A DNA stretch of 64,000 nt from Bacillota bacterium (GTDB taxonomy: Bacteria; Bacillota; Clostridia; Lachnospirales; Anaerotignaceae), in NCBI GenBank assembly GCA_022791155.1, contig JAAVYN010000009.1:1-64000 (forward strand), in the 5' to 3' direction. Position 1 is the stretch's first letter; every line of letters begins with the position of its first letter. Of this stretch, positions 28,318 to 37,724 are shown in pieces. Position numbers and translations under genes: made by a program. The notes beneath the pieces are model-generated. The model saw only the letters and a program-made list of their open reading frames with translations, searched no databases and was not told the DNA's origin.

Positions 28318-28535
28318 TCTCAGAGAAAAAGCCCTGAAACGTGTTTCAAAACACTTCTGGCTGAAAGGCTTTATGAAAACGCCGGTGAAGCTGTCTTTTT
28401 CGAGAACATCGGGCTTTCCGGCAAACCGGAACGTTTCCCTTGCGTTAAAAGGAAGATGAGCGATGCTTTTGGCATAATCAGGGTGGTACCGCGAGTTTTT
28501 TCTCGTCCCTAAAAATGACTTTTAGCCGCTTTTTT
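28318..28535 (+). promoter_or_regulatory. Alanine T-box leader of alaS
   Basis: T-box elements in order: CAGAGAAAA at the base of stem I, a specifier region with GTGAAGCTGTC (GCT alanine codon at 28390-28392, aligned as GAA-GCT), and the highly conserved AGGGTGGTACCGCG at 28480-28493 followed by CTCGTCCCT. An alternative alanine triplet, GCC at 28381-28383, is also in the region; both code for alanine. Uncharged tRNA-Ala should promote read-through into alaS. A small hairpin CTAAAA/TTTTAG and a U run (28529-28535) follow. Confidence 0.9.
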
Positions 28536-28731
28536 TGTTTTAAAGCCAATTGCAGCGCTTCAAACAAAAGCGGTTCATCATCAAATTTTGAAACACTTCA
28601 AGTGCCTCCCTCACATGCTGTTTCATTTGGCCAAAAACGGAACTTTGCATGGCAAATTTTCTCAAATTCCCTTTTTGGCTCCACACTGATTTCAGGCACA
28701 AAATATTTATTGTTAAAGGAGAACTGCAAAC

Positions 28732-31371
28732 ATGAAACCAATGGGTGTAAACGAAGTTAGAGAAAAATTTCTCTCATTTTTTGAAACAAAAAAACATTTG
28801 AGGCTTCCAAGTGCCTCTCTCATTCCCCACAACGACAACAGCCTTCTTCTCATAAATTCTGGAATGGCTCCTTTGAAGCCATATTTCACAGGCCAGGAAA
28901 TTCCGCCGTGCAAAAGAGTGGCCACATGCCAAAAATGCATAAGAACAGGCGACATAGAAAACGTTGGAAAAACAGCGCGCCACGGCACATTTTTTGAAAT
29001 GCTTGGCGATTTTTCATTCGGCGATTATTTCAAAATGGAAATAATTCCATGGAGCTGGGAATTTGTCACGAAAGTTATGGAAATCCCTGAAGACAAGCTC
29101 TATGTGACAGTGTATAAAGATGACGATGAAGCCGCAAAGATATGGCATGAGGTTGTGGGCGTGCCCAAAGACCGCATATTCTATATGGGCAAGGAAGACA
29201 ACTTCTGGGAACATGGCACAGGCCCGTGCGGCCCGTGTTCCGAAATATATTATGACAGAGGCGAAGAATTTGGCTGTGGAAAAGAAAGCTGCACCGTTGG
29301 CTGCGACTGCGACAGGTATATGGAATTTTGGAACCTTGTTTTCACACAATTCAATGCCCAGCCTGACGGCACATACACTGACCTTGAGTTCAAAAATATA
29401 GACACTGGCATGGGCCTTGAGCGCATGGCCACAATCATGCAGGGCGTGGACTCCATATTTGACGTTGACACAGTGAAAGCACTGCGCGACGAGGTTTGCA
29501 AAATTGCCGGCGTTGAATATATGAAAGAGCACGAAACAGACGTGAGCGTGCGTGTCATCACAGACCACATACGTTCAGTCACATTCATGACGGCCGATGG
29601 CGTTCTTCCTTCCAACGAGGGGCGCGGCTATGTGCTCAGAAGGCTGTTGAGACGTGCCGCGCGCCACGGCCGCCTTCTTGGAATCAAAGATGAATTCCTT
29701 GCCGGGCTTTGCGACACAGTCATAGCGTGCAGTGGCAACGCCTATCCCGAGCTTGTTGAAAAAAGAGATTATATAAAAAAAGTTCTTTCAGTTGAAGAAA
29801 ACAGCTTCTACAAAACAATTGACAAAGGCATGGAAATTCTCAAAAATGACATTGAAGAAATAAAAGCCTCCAAAAAGAATGTCATGGAAGGCGCAATGAG
29901 CTTCCGCCTTTACGACACATATGGCTTCCCAATTGATCTCACAAAAGAAATTCTTGCCGAAGAAGGCATTTCTGTTGACGAAGAAGCCTTTGCTGAAGAA
30001 ATGCGCGCGCAAAAAGAAAGAGCAAGAGCCGCAAGGGCTGAAAGCAACTATATGGGTGCTGACGAAACTGTATACAACCACATTGACACAAACCTTCAAA
30101 CAAACTTTGCCGGATATGATGCGACATGTGTTGACAACGCCAAAATAATTGCCATTGTGTCCAACAATGCCATAAGTGACAGCGCAAGCGTGGGCAACGA
30201 TGTTTCAGTGTTCCTTGACAAAACGCCTTTTTATGCCGAAATGGGCGGTCAGGTTGGCGACATTGGAACAATAAAGACAGACATGGGAACTGTTGAGGTT
30301 TCGGACTGCATAAAAGTTGTTGGCGGAAAAATTGCCCACATAGGCTCAGTTGTTGACGGAAGCATCAATGTTGGCGAAAAAGCCACAGCAGAATATGATG
30401 TCAAAAATAGGCTTTCAATTTCAAGAAACCACAGCGCAACTCATCTTCTTCACAAAGCATTGAAAGAGGTTTTGGGCGCTCACATACAACAGGCTGGTTC
30501 ATATGTTTCTGCTGACAGGCTGCGTTTCGACTTCACTCACTTCACAGCCATGACAGACGAAGAAATAAGAAAAGTTGAAAACATGGTCAATGAAAAAATA
30601 TATGACAACATAGACATTTCGGCCAATGAAATGACAATTGATGAAGCCCGCAAAAAAGGCGCCGTTGCCCTTTTCGGCGAAAAATATGGAAACATAGTTC
30701 GCGTTGTTGACATGGGGGGCTATTCCATCGAACTTTGCGGCGGCGCACATCTGACAAACACATCACAGGTTGGAAGCTTCAAAATTGTTTCTGAAGGCGG
30801 CGTTGCCTCAGGTGTCAGAAGAATTGAAGCGCTCACAGGGGCCGCCGCTGTTCGTTTCTATCAAAGCCATGAAGACACAATAAAAACACTTTGCTCCATC
30901 ACAAAGTCAACCCCGGAGGGCATTGTGAAACGCGTTGAAACACTGATTGCAGAACAAAAATCACTTGCCAAGGAACTCAATGCAATAAAAACAAAAATGG
31001 CCGGCGAGTCTGTTGAAAACATAGCTTCTGAAAAAATTGATGTCAACGGCATAAATGTGATATGCGCGGAAATAAGCGGCGCTGGAAATGATGAGCTCAA
31101 AACAATAGGTGACGAACTCAAAAACAGATTGGGAAGCCTTGTTGCTGTTCTCGCTTCAGCCAATGGCGAAAAAGTCAACTTTGTTGCCATGGCCACAGAA
31201 GACGCCGTCAAAAAAGGCGCCCACTGTGGCAAAATTGTCAAGGAAGCCGCTTCCATTTGTGGCGGCGGCGGCGGCGGAAAGCCAAACATGGCTCAGGCCG
31301 GCGGAAAGGATTCAAGCCAAATCGGCACCGCTCTTAAAAAAGCCCTTGAAGTCATCAAAGAACAAATATAA
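28732..31371 (+). CDS. alaS: Alanyl-tRNA synthetase
   Basis: Class II synthetase, 879 residues, full length. It has the N-terminal catalytic core (INSGMAPLKPYF, CQKCIRTGDIENVG, FFEMLGDFSFGDYF), tRNA-recognition region, editing domain with zinc-ligand motifs HSATHLLHKAL (about 568) and CGGAH (about 667), and a C-terminal oligomerisation domain with a glycine run GGGGGGKPNMAQAGG. The ATG follows AAAGGAG. It is regulated by an alanine T-box and ends in a strong terminator. Confidence 0.97.
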   Translation: MKPMGVNEVREKFLSFFETKKHLRLPSASLIPHNDNSLLLINSGMAPLKPYFTGQEIPPCKRVATCQKCIRTGDIENVGKTARHGTFFEMLGDFSFGDYFKMEIIPWSWEFVTKVMEIPEDKLYVTVYKDDDEAAKIWHEVVGVPKDRIFYMGKEDNFWEHGTGPCGPCSEIYYDRGEEFGCGKESCTVGCDCDRYMEFWNLVFTQFNAQPDGTYTDLEFKNIDTGMGLERMATIMQGVDSIFDVDTVKALRDEVCKIAGVEYMKEHETDVSVRVITDHIRSVTFMTADGVLPSNEGRGYVLRRLLRRAARHGRLLGIKDEFLAGLCDTVIACSGNAYPELVEKRDYIKKVLSVEENSFYKTIDKGMEILKNDIEEIKASKKNVMEGAMSFRLYDTYGFPIDLTKEILAEEGISVDEEAFAEEMRAQKERARAARAESNYMGADETVYNHIDTNLQTNFAGYDATCVDNAKIIAIVSNNAISDSASVGNDVSVFLDKTPFYAEMGGQVGDIGTIKTDMGTVEVSDCIKVVGGKIAHIGSVVDGSINVGEKATAEYDVKNRLSISRNHSATHLLHKALKEVLGAHIQQAGSYVSADRLRFDFTHFTAMTDEEIRKVENMVNEKIYDNIDISANEMTIDEARKKGAVALFGEKYGNIVRVVDMGGYSIELCGGAHLTNTSQVGSFKIVSEGGVASGVRRIEALTGAAAVRFYQSHEDTIKTLCSITKSTPEGIVKRVETLIAEQKSLAKELNAIKTKMAGESVENIASEKIDVNGINVICAEISGAGNDELKTIGDELKNRLGSLVAVLASANGEKVNFVAMATEDAVKKGAHCGKIVKEAASICGGGGGGKPNMAQAGGKDSSQIGTALKKALEVIKEQI

Positions 31372-31440
31372 TCAAACAAAATTTTGCAGTGTCACATTTG
31401 CCAATCAAAATTTGCTGTTTTCAGCTTGAATGCACACACA

Positions 31441-31474
31441 ATCACCCAAACTATGTCATGTTTGGGTGATTTTT
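31441..31474 (+). terminator. Terminator of alaS
   Basis: Eleven-base arms ATCACCCAAAC and GTTTGGGTGAT with an 8-base loop, followed by TTTT. The next 440 bp before the IclR promoter hold no recognisable gene. Confidence 0.9.
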
Positions 31475-31924
31475 AATATTTTGTTTTGCAACCAAATTGC
31501 ACAACTCCTAAAAAACTATAGCACTTCACAAAAATTCTCTGGCTCACACTCAAAAATCAGTCCCCCTTCTTTCTTCCAAAATGTGTTGCCACTCATTTCT
31601 TGTTCAAATCGTTTTCGGCCTCAGGCCAGTTCATCACAAATTCCGCTTTTTTCAAAGTTTTTTATATCTCTTTCTCAACTTTCTCAAACATTCAAGCTGT
31701 TTTTCATTTCGCCGTTTATACGCACTCTCAAAACAGTCTGTTCCACTTTCAATTGAAAATTTAATTTCCAGTTTATTCCAAAAATACACCTCGCCAAAAA
31801 CAAATTGGCGCTTTCAAACTGCCAAAAAATTTTCAGCCTCAAAAAATTCAAAACTATGAGTGATGAGGAAGCCATTTTCACAACACTCGCTCTCGGCCAA
31901 GGGTTCATCATTGCAAATTATATA

Positions 31925-31953
31925 TTGACAAAGCTTCATATCGGTGCGATAAT
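31925..31953 (+). promoter_or_regulatory. Promoter of the IclR regulator
   Basis: TTGACA, a 17-base spacer and GATAAT, 62 bp upstream of the gene. The operator-like palindrome at 31978-31994 lies just downstream of the expected start. Confidence 0.82.
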
Positions 31954-31977
31954 ATAAATACAGTTATTACGAAAGCA

Positions 31978-31994
31978 GTTCGTTAATAACGAAC
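31978..31994. promoter_or_regulatory. Probable IclR operator
   Basis: Perfect inverted repeat GTTCGTTA-A-TAACGAAC. A second copy of the half sequence, TTATTACGAA, stands just upstream at about 31964-31973. Placement between the promoter and the ribosome site fits self-repression by the IclR protein encoded next. Confidence 0.65.
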
Positions 31995-32014
31995 ACGCAA
32001 GGAAAGGGATTGTT

Positions 32015-32785
32015 ATGGCAAACTCAAACGGCGTTATTGTTCAGTCTGTCGCCAGAGCGCTTGACATATTGGAGCTTTTTTCACAAAGTCCACAGCTTGG
32101 CATATCCGAAATATCTGACGGCATGAAACTCAGCAAAAGCACTGTCTATGGTATTGTGAACACACTTGTGGCATATGGCTGCCTTGAGCAGGACTCTGCC
32201 ACAAAAAAATATAAACTTGGCATGAAGCTTTTTGAAATGGGCCGCACTGTTGAAAGCCGCATGGATCTGCGCGCCGAAGCAAGGCCGTTTTGCGAGGCTC
32301 TTTCAAAAAAATATGGCCAAACCGTTCACCTCGCAACCCATTGTGAGGGAGATGTTATATACATAGACAAATTTGACACCCCTGATTTTTTGATCACATA
32401 TTCGCAGGTTGGCAAGCGCGCTCCCATGACGTGTACAGGCGTTGGAAAAGCCATGCTTGCATATCTTCCCAATGAATATATAAACAAATATATACTCAAC
32501 CATGAATTTGCTGTCAAAACACCAAATTCAATCAAAAACAGCCGCGAACTCGAAGAAAACCTCATGAACGTTGTCACAAACGGTTTTGCCGAAGACAATG
32601 AGGAGATAGAAACAGGCCTCAAATGTGTGGCCGCTCCCATATTCAACCACAAAAACGAGCCTGTTGCCGCCGTCAGCATATCTGGCATGGCGAGCAAAAT
32701 GACACCCGAGGCAATTTCTGTTTTGGCCGAAGAAATCAAAAAATGCGCCCAAAGCATTTCAATCAAAATTGGCTGCAAACCATGA
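32015..32785 (+). CDS. IclR-family transcriptional regulator
   Basis: 256 residues. The N-terminal winged helix-turn-helix (SVARALDILELFSQSP, ISDGMKLSKSTVYGIVNTLVAYG) covers about residues 7-60. It is followed by the IclR effector domain with the family's YIDKFDT, RAPMTCTGVGKAMLAYLP and GFAEDNEEIETGLKCVAAPIF blocks. The ATG follows GGAAAGGG. It sits directly upstream of an acetaldehyde dehydrogenase/aldolase pair and is its likely regulator. The effector is probably a small carboxylic acid, as is common for IclR proteins, but this cannot be read here. Confidence 0.92.
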   Translation: MANSNGVIVQSVARALDILELFSQSPQLGISEISDGMKLSKSTVYGIVNTLVAYGCLEQDSATKKYKLGMKLFEMGRTVESRMDLRAEARPFCEALSKKYGQTVHLATHCEGDVIYIDKFDTPDFLITYSQVGKRAPMTCTGVGKAMLAYLPNEYINKYILNHEFAVKTPNSIKNSRELEENLMNVVTNGFAEDNEEIETGLKCVAAPIFNHKNEPVAAVSISGMASKMTPEAISVLAEEIKKCAQSISIKIGCKP

Positions 32786-33094
32786 ATGACATTGCCCTCA
32801 TTTGACAATGCCATACACACTCCACAGATTAAATTTTTGCTCCTTGGCACTGCAAGCTCCAAAACATTTCCACATGACATGAAATGAATTTCAGCCACTG
32901 CCAAAAAATTTTTCTGCGGAGACAAAAAGCTAACATTGGCATGTCAACAGCAATGAAAGCAAAAACCCACAAAGATGTGTCAACCGCTTTCAGCTTCACA
33001 TTCAACTGCCAATGCAAATTTCAGACATGTCATTATCAAATGAGGGTGTTCAAAATATAATAAAAATTCAAAAAAAGTGAAGGGAGTTTGAAGT
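32786..33094 (+). promoter_or_regulatory. Intergenic region with probable mhpF promoter
   Basis: 309 bp without a gene. TTATCA (33033-33038), a 17-base spacer and TATAAT (33056-33061) form a plausible promoter for the dehydrogenase-aldolase pair. I find no clear second copy of the IclR palindrome. Confidence 0.5.
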
Positions 33095-33961
33095 ATGGAA
33101 AATAGAATTAAGGTTGGCATAATTGGCCCTGGCAACATAGGAACAGACCTTATGTATAAGGTTATGAGAAGCCAAAACCTGCAAATGGACTTTATGACAG
33201 GAATTGTTGAAAGCGAAGGTCTCAAAAGAGCCGCCGGCCTCGGCTTCAAAACATCCACAAACGGCGTTCAGGCAATCGCTGACGACCCTGAAGTTAAAAT
33301 TGTTTTTGACGCCACACTTGCAAGCGCGCATCTTGCCAACGCCCCTGTCCTCAAAGCCGCCGGAAAAATTGCCATTGACATGACTCCGGCCGCTGTTGGC
33401 CCTTATGTTGTTCCATGTGTGAACCTTGACAGCCTTCAGGATGTTGACAACTTCAATATGGTCACATGCGGCGGTCAGGCAACAATTCCAATTGTCAACG
33501 CCATAAACAGTGTTGCCGACGTTGAATATTCCGAAATTGTTGCAAGCCTTTCTTCAAAAAGCGCCGGCCCTGGAACAAGAGCCAGCATTGACGAGTTCAC
33601 ACAGACAACAAGAAAAGGTCTTGAAATAATAGGCGGGGCCGACAGGGCAAAAGCCATTATAATACTCAATCCAGCCGAGCCACCAGTCATGATGTGCAAC
33701 ACGATATACACAATTGTCAAAAATCCTGATGAAAAAGCAATCATTGAGGCTGTGAACAAAAGAATAGCCGAGGTTCAGCAATATACGCCGGGCTATCAGC
33801 TGCGCGTTCCGCCTATTGTTGACGGAAACAAAGTCACTGTTATAATTCAAGTTGAGGGTGCCGGAGATTTTCTTCCAAAATATTCTGGAAATTTAGACAT
33901 AATAAACTCTGCCGCTATTGCCGTGGCCGAAAAACTCGCCGCCAAAATGCTGAACAAATAA
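33095..33961 (+). CDS. mhpF: Acetaldehyde dehydrogenase (acetylating)
   Basis: CoA-acylating aldehyde dehydrogenase of the DmpF/MhpF family, which converts the acetaldehyde released by the partner aldolase to acetyl-CoA with NAD+. 288 residues, close to family length. The nucleotide-binding motif [13 protein letters not shown] lies at residue 7 and the catalytic cysteine in [12 protein letters not shown] near residue 127. [17 protein letters not shown] is another family block. It lies 15 bp before the aldolase gene. These two proteins normally form a channelled complex. Confidence 0.93.
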   Translation: MENRIKVGIIGPGNIGTDLMYKVMRSQNLQMDFMTGIVESEGLKRAAGLGFKTSTNGVQAIADDPEVKIVFDATLASAHLANAPVLKAAGKIAIDMTPAAVGPYVVPCVNLDSLQDVDNFNMVTCGGQATIPIVNAINSVADVEYSEIVASLSSKSAGPGTRASIDEFTQTTRKGLEIIGGADRAKAIIILNPAEPPVMMCNTIYTIVKNPDEKAIIEAVNKRIAEVQQYTPGYQLRVPPIVDGNKVTVIIQVEGAGDFLPKYSGNLDIINSAAIAVAEKLAAKMLNK

Positions 33962-33976
33962 GAGGGGGAAATATAA

Positions 33977-34984
33977 ATGGAAAAACGTAAAATAAACATA
34001 GTTGACACAACATTGCGGGATGGAAGCCATGCTGTCAGCCACAGCTTTTCTCCTGAACAAGTGGCAGCCATTGCAGGCGGCCTTGACAAAACAGGCGTTG
34101 ACATAATTGAATGCGCTCATGGCGACGGCATCACAGGCTCCACAATCAACTATGGTTTCTCAAAATACAACGAAATGGATTTGATCAAATCTGCAAGCAC
34201 AGTCATCAAAAATGCAAAACAGGCAATATTGCTTCTTCCCGGAATAGGCACAATTGAGGATCTTGAGGAAGCCTATGAAAATGGCGCAAGAGTTGTCAGA
34301 GTTGCCACTCACTGCACAGAGGCCGATGTTGGAATTCAGCACATACAAGCGGCCAAAAAAATGGGAATGATGGCTGTTGGATTCCTCATGATGGTTCACA
34401 TGGCATCACCTGAAAAGCTTTTGGAACAGGCCAAAATATTTCAGGAGGCAGGAGCTGAATATATAAACCTTGCCGATTCATCTGGACACCTGCTTCCAAA
34501 CGAAGTCAGTGAAAGAGTTAAAACACTTGTTGACGGCCTTGACATTCCTGTTGGCTTCCATGCCCACAACAATCTTGGCCTTGCCATAGCCAATTCTATA
34601 GCCGCTGTTGAAGCGGGCGCCACATATATTGACGCCACATGCCGTGGCCTTGGTGCCGGCGCCGGAAACACACAGCTTGAAGTTCTTGCCGCTGTTTTTG
34701 ACAGACTTGGCTATAACACGGGCCTTGACATGTATGGCCTTCAAGACGTTGCCGAGGACATTGTGGAACCAATTATGCACAGACCTCAGGTCATCAAAAC
34801 AGCGCCTCTCATGCTTGGCTACGCCGGTGTTTATTCCAGTTTTCTTCTTCACACATATAGAGCCGCTGAAAAATTCAACCTCAATCCGCGCGACATTCTC
34901 ATTGAGCTTGGAAAACGCCGAATGGTTGGCGGTCAGGAAGACATGATTGTTGATGTGGCATATCAGCTTGCACAAAAAAAATAA
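33977..34984 (+). CDS. mhpE: 4-hydroxy-2-oxovalerate aldolase
   Basis: Metal-dependent class II pyruvate aldolase of the DmpG/MhpE family that splits 4-hydroxy-2-oxovalerate into pyruvate and acetaldehyde. 335 residues. Motifs: VDTTLRDGSHAVSHSF (catalytic and metal region) near residue 7, and GFHAHNNLGLAIANS with metal-binding histidines near 193. The ATG follows AGAGGGGG. It is paired with mhpF downstream of an IclR regulator. No hydratase, ring-cleavage or hydroxylase gene is adjacent, so the pair is either fed by another pathway or works on a different aldol. Confidence 0.93.
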   Translation: MEKRKINIVDTTLRDGSHAVSHSFSPEQVAAIAGGLDKTGVDIIECAHGDGITGSTINYGFSKYNEMDLIKSASTVIKNAKQAILLLPGIGTIEDLEEAYENGARVVRVATHCTEADVGIQHIQAAKKMGMMAVGFLMMVHMASPEKLLEQAKIFQEAGAEYINLADSSGHLLPNEVSERVKTLVDGLDIPVGFHAHNNLGLAIANSIAAVEAGATYIDATCRGLGAGAGNTQLEVLAAVFDRLGYNTGLDMYGLQDVAEDIVEPIMHRPQVIKTAPLMLGYAGVYSSFLLHTYRAAEKFNLNPRDILIELGKRRMVGGQEDMIVDVAYQLAQKK

Positions 34985-35066
34985 ACCGCAAAAAAAGTTC
35001 AGCTTTATGAACAGCACAGAATCTGTTTTATAAAAATTCAAATTTTAATATTCTCTCAGCACAAAC

Positions 35067-35109
35067 AAAAAGCTCTAAATCCATTTTATATATGTTTTTA
35101 GAGCTTTTT
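35067..35109. terminator. Bidirectional terminator after mhpE
   Basis: Arms AAAAAGCTCTAAA and TTTTTAGAGCTTTTT around about 16 bases, with A/T runs on both sides. It serves mhpE on the plus strand and the ABC exporter gene on the minus strand. Confidence 0.85.
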
Positions 35110-35165
35110 CATGCTTTAACGGCATTAAATCATTTTTGGCGCCGCTTCAGCTTTATATAAAAATG

Positions 35166-36914
35166 CTATTCTTTAAGTTCCTGTGTTTTCACCAATGCAG
35201 CATATGCTCCGTCAATTCTCATAAGTTCTTCATGCGAACCCAGTTCCACTATATTCCCTTCATCAATCACAGCAATGCGGTTCGCATTTTTGACCGTGGA
35301 CAGACGGTGTGCAATCACAATTGTGGTTCGCCCAACGGACAGCTTTTCAAATGTTTTTTGTATCTTTGCTTCCGTGACACTGTCAAGTGCAGAAGTTGCC
35401 TCATCCAAAATCAATATAGCTGGATTTTTCAAAAAAATCCGCGCAATAGAAATTCGCTGTTTTTGTCCGCCCGAAAGCAAAACCCCTCTTTCACCCACAT
35501 TTGTTTCAAAACCTTCGGGCATGGCCATTATATCATCATAGATCTCGGCCAATTTTGAGGCTTCAACAACATCTTCCATTGTCGCATCAAGCCGGCCATA
35601 GCGTATGTTTTCGGCAACACTGGCCGCAAACAGAAAAACATCCTGCGCCACAACACCAATGTTTTGATGAAGCGATTCCTGAGTCACATTCCTTATGTCG
35701 TGCTCATCAACATATATCGAACCATTGCTTACATCATAAAAACGCGGAATAAGCTGACTTAATGTCGTCTTTCCTCCTCCTGAATGGCCAACAAAAGCAA
35801 TCGTCTCACCCGCCTTGATTTGAAGCGATATGTCATGCAGAACATCACCATTTTCATAATATGCAAAACTCACATGCTCCAATGAAATTTCGCCCTTTAC
35901 ATTTTGAAGAGGCTTTGCATCAGGTGCATCGACAAATGCCGGCTCTGTTCTCATGAGTTCAACAAAACGGTGCAAGCCTGCCATTCCATTCGCCAAAAGC
36001 TCTGATGTTGCTGACAAGCGGCGTATAGGGTTGATGAATGCCGTCACATAAAGGCTGAATGTGATCAAATCTATGACATTAAGTTCACCTTTCATAATCA
36101 GCGCACCTCCCACGGCAATCACGGCAACAGAAAGCGTGCACATGAAAAATTCCAAAACAGAATTAAAACGCGCCATTGATTTATGATATTGCCTTTTAGA
36201 ACGTTTGAACGAATGGTTGGCCGCATCAAATTTGTTGAGCTCCTCAGCCTCATTGGCAAATGCTTTTGCCGTTTTTATGCCTGACAAGCCCGATTCAAAC
36301 TCCGCATTGATAAAAGCAGTTGTCTGTTTCACATCTATGGAAACGTCTCGCAATGACTTGCGGCACCGCCATATAACAAACAAAAATATTGGGATCATGA
36401 GCGCAATCACAATGGCAAGCCGCCACTGAATTGAAAACATAACAACCAATGCACCCAATATTGTTACACTTGAAACAAACAAATCTTCAGGAGCATGGTG
36501 TGCCAGCTCAGTTATATCAAACAAATCTGCCGTTAGCCGGCTCATAAGCTGTCCGACACGATTGTTGTCAAAATAATCAAAGCTTAGTTTTTGTATATGA
36601 CTAAACAAGTCACGTCTTATGTCAGTTTCCACAAGTATGCCAAAATTGTGTCCCCAATACCAAATTATATATGTAAACAAAGAACGCAACACATATGCAA
36701 TGAAAACAACAGCCATAACTGCCCAAAAAACTGCCCATTCATTCTCTGGAAGCAGTGTATACATGCACCATCTTGACACAAATGGAAAAGCCAAATCAAT
36801 CATTGCAATGGCAAATGCACATGTCATGTCCAAAATGAACAGTTTTCTGTGCGGCTTGAAATATGATATAAAAATTTGAAATTCCGAATTTTTCTTAAAA
36901 TCACATGATGACAT
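35166..36914 (-). CDS. ABC exporter half-transporter (membrane domain fused to ATPase)
   Basis: About 582 residues: a type I exporter transmembrane domain with six hydrophobic helices (about residues 20-320), then an ATPase with Walker A VGHSGGGKTT (about 375), signature LSGGQKQRISIAR (about 480), Walker B AILILDEATSALD and the switch His in IVIAHRLSTV. It belongs to the MsbA/BmrA multidrug and lipid exporter group and would act as a homodimer or with a partner not seen here. I prefer the ATG at 36914, preceded by AAAGGA. The substrate is unknown. Confidence 0.88.
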   Translation of the reverse strand: MSSCDFKKNSEFQIFISYFKPHRKLFILDMTCAFAIAMIDLAFPFVSRWCMYTLLPENEWAVFWAVMAVVFIAYVLRSLFTYIIWYWGHNFGILVETDIRRDLFSHIQKLSFDYFDNNRVGQLMSRLTADLFDITELAHHAPEDLFVSSVTILGALVVMFSIQWRLAIVIALMIPIFLFVIWRCRKSLRDVSIDVKQTTAFINAEFESGLSGIKTAKAFANEAEELNKFDAANHSFKRSKRQYHKSMARFNSVLEFFMCTLSVAVIAVGGALIMKGELNVIDLITFSLYVTAFINPIRRLSATSELLANGMAGLHRFVELMRTEPAFVDAPDAKPLQNVKGEISLEHVSFAYYENGDVLHDISLQIKAGETIAFVGHSGGGKTTLSQLIPRFYDVSNGSIYVDEHDIRNVTQESLHQNIGVVAQDVFLFAASVAENIRYGRLDATMEDVVEASKLAEIYDDIMAMPEGFETNVGERGVLLSGGQKQRISIARIFLKNPAILILDEATSALDSVTEAKIQKTFEKLSVGRTTIVIAHRLSTVKNANRIAVIDEGNIVELGSHEELMRIDGAYAALVKTQELKE

Positions 36915-37724
36915 AAGCCCATTTCCTTTCATTTAAGCTTTTTTGAATCATTTCCACGCCATGTGCCAAAGCATTCACAATGCAGAGCAAACAGCCATAT
37001 TATATGGTTCAAACAGTTTTTCAAATTGTGGTTAATGTAATGTGTTCCATAAGATTTTTTTGCACTTTGCAGCAGCTTTGTCTATACAAATCCCGCAGGC
37101 AAAAGCTTTTGCAATAGTTTGAGGTTGTCGAAATTTTCTTTCACATATAATTCATCAGAACCATAAAAGCATTGATTTCAGCATGAAACAATTGCATTTG
37201 CAACATTTGAATGTTATGCTTCAAGCAAATATCATTTTATTTCAAAAATAAATTTTTATATTTTGATTATATCACCAATTCAGTACATTTGCATTAAAAT
37301 GTAGCCAAAATTGGGCAAGCGAAAATTAAAACCATATTTTTGGCACACAGTTAAAATTGGTTGATATTTATGAGTGTTGCAAAATTTCGTTGTCATTTTT
37401 TAAGCATATCAAAAGCAAGTTTATGCTGTGCCAAAAAACCAAACATTATTTGATTCAGTTTCTGTTGCACTCTTTTTCGGCAAACTCTCAAATTCCACTA
37501 TGTAAAACGTGATTGCGGCCATGTCTCTCACACGGCCTGCACACAGCGCTCTCACAGCATTAATATTTATCAACAGATTCACAGCCAAAGTGAAAAATTC
37601 ACTATGTGCATTGTTTCTTTTGTGAACCAAATTTTGAACACACAAAAAGGAGACGTTTCCGCCTCCTTATGTGGGTTATATGGTGAGAATTTATAAAAAG
37701 ATTAAATATCAGCTATGACTGATG
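36915..37724. other. Long AT-rich intergenic stretch
   Basis: About 800 bp between ppdK and the ABC exporter gene (both minus strand). Apart from the ppdK terminator at 37647-37668, I see no gene, repeat or recognisable RNA. The exporter's promoter must lie at its right end but is not clear. Confidence 0.5.
37647..37668 (-). terminator. Terminator of ppdK
   Basis: On the minus strand, AAGGAG, a 10-base loop, CTCCTT and then TTTG. It lies about 57 bp after the ppdK stop codon. Confidence 0.65.
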
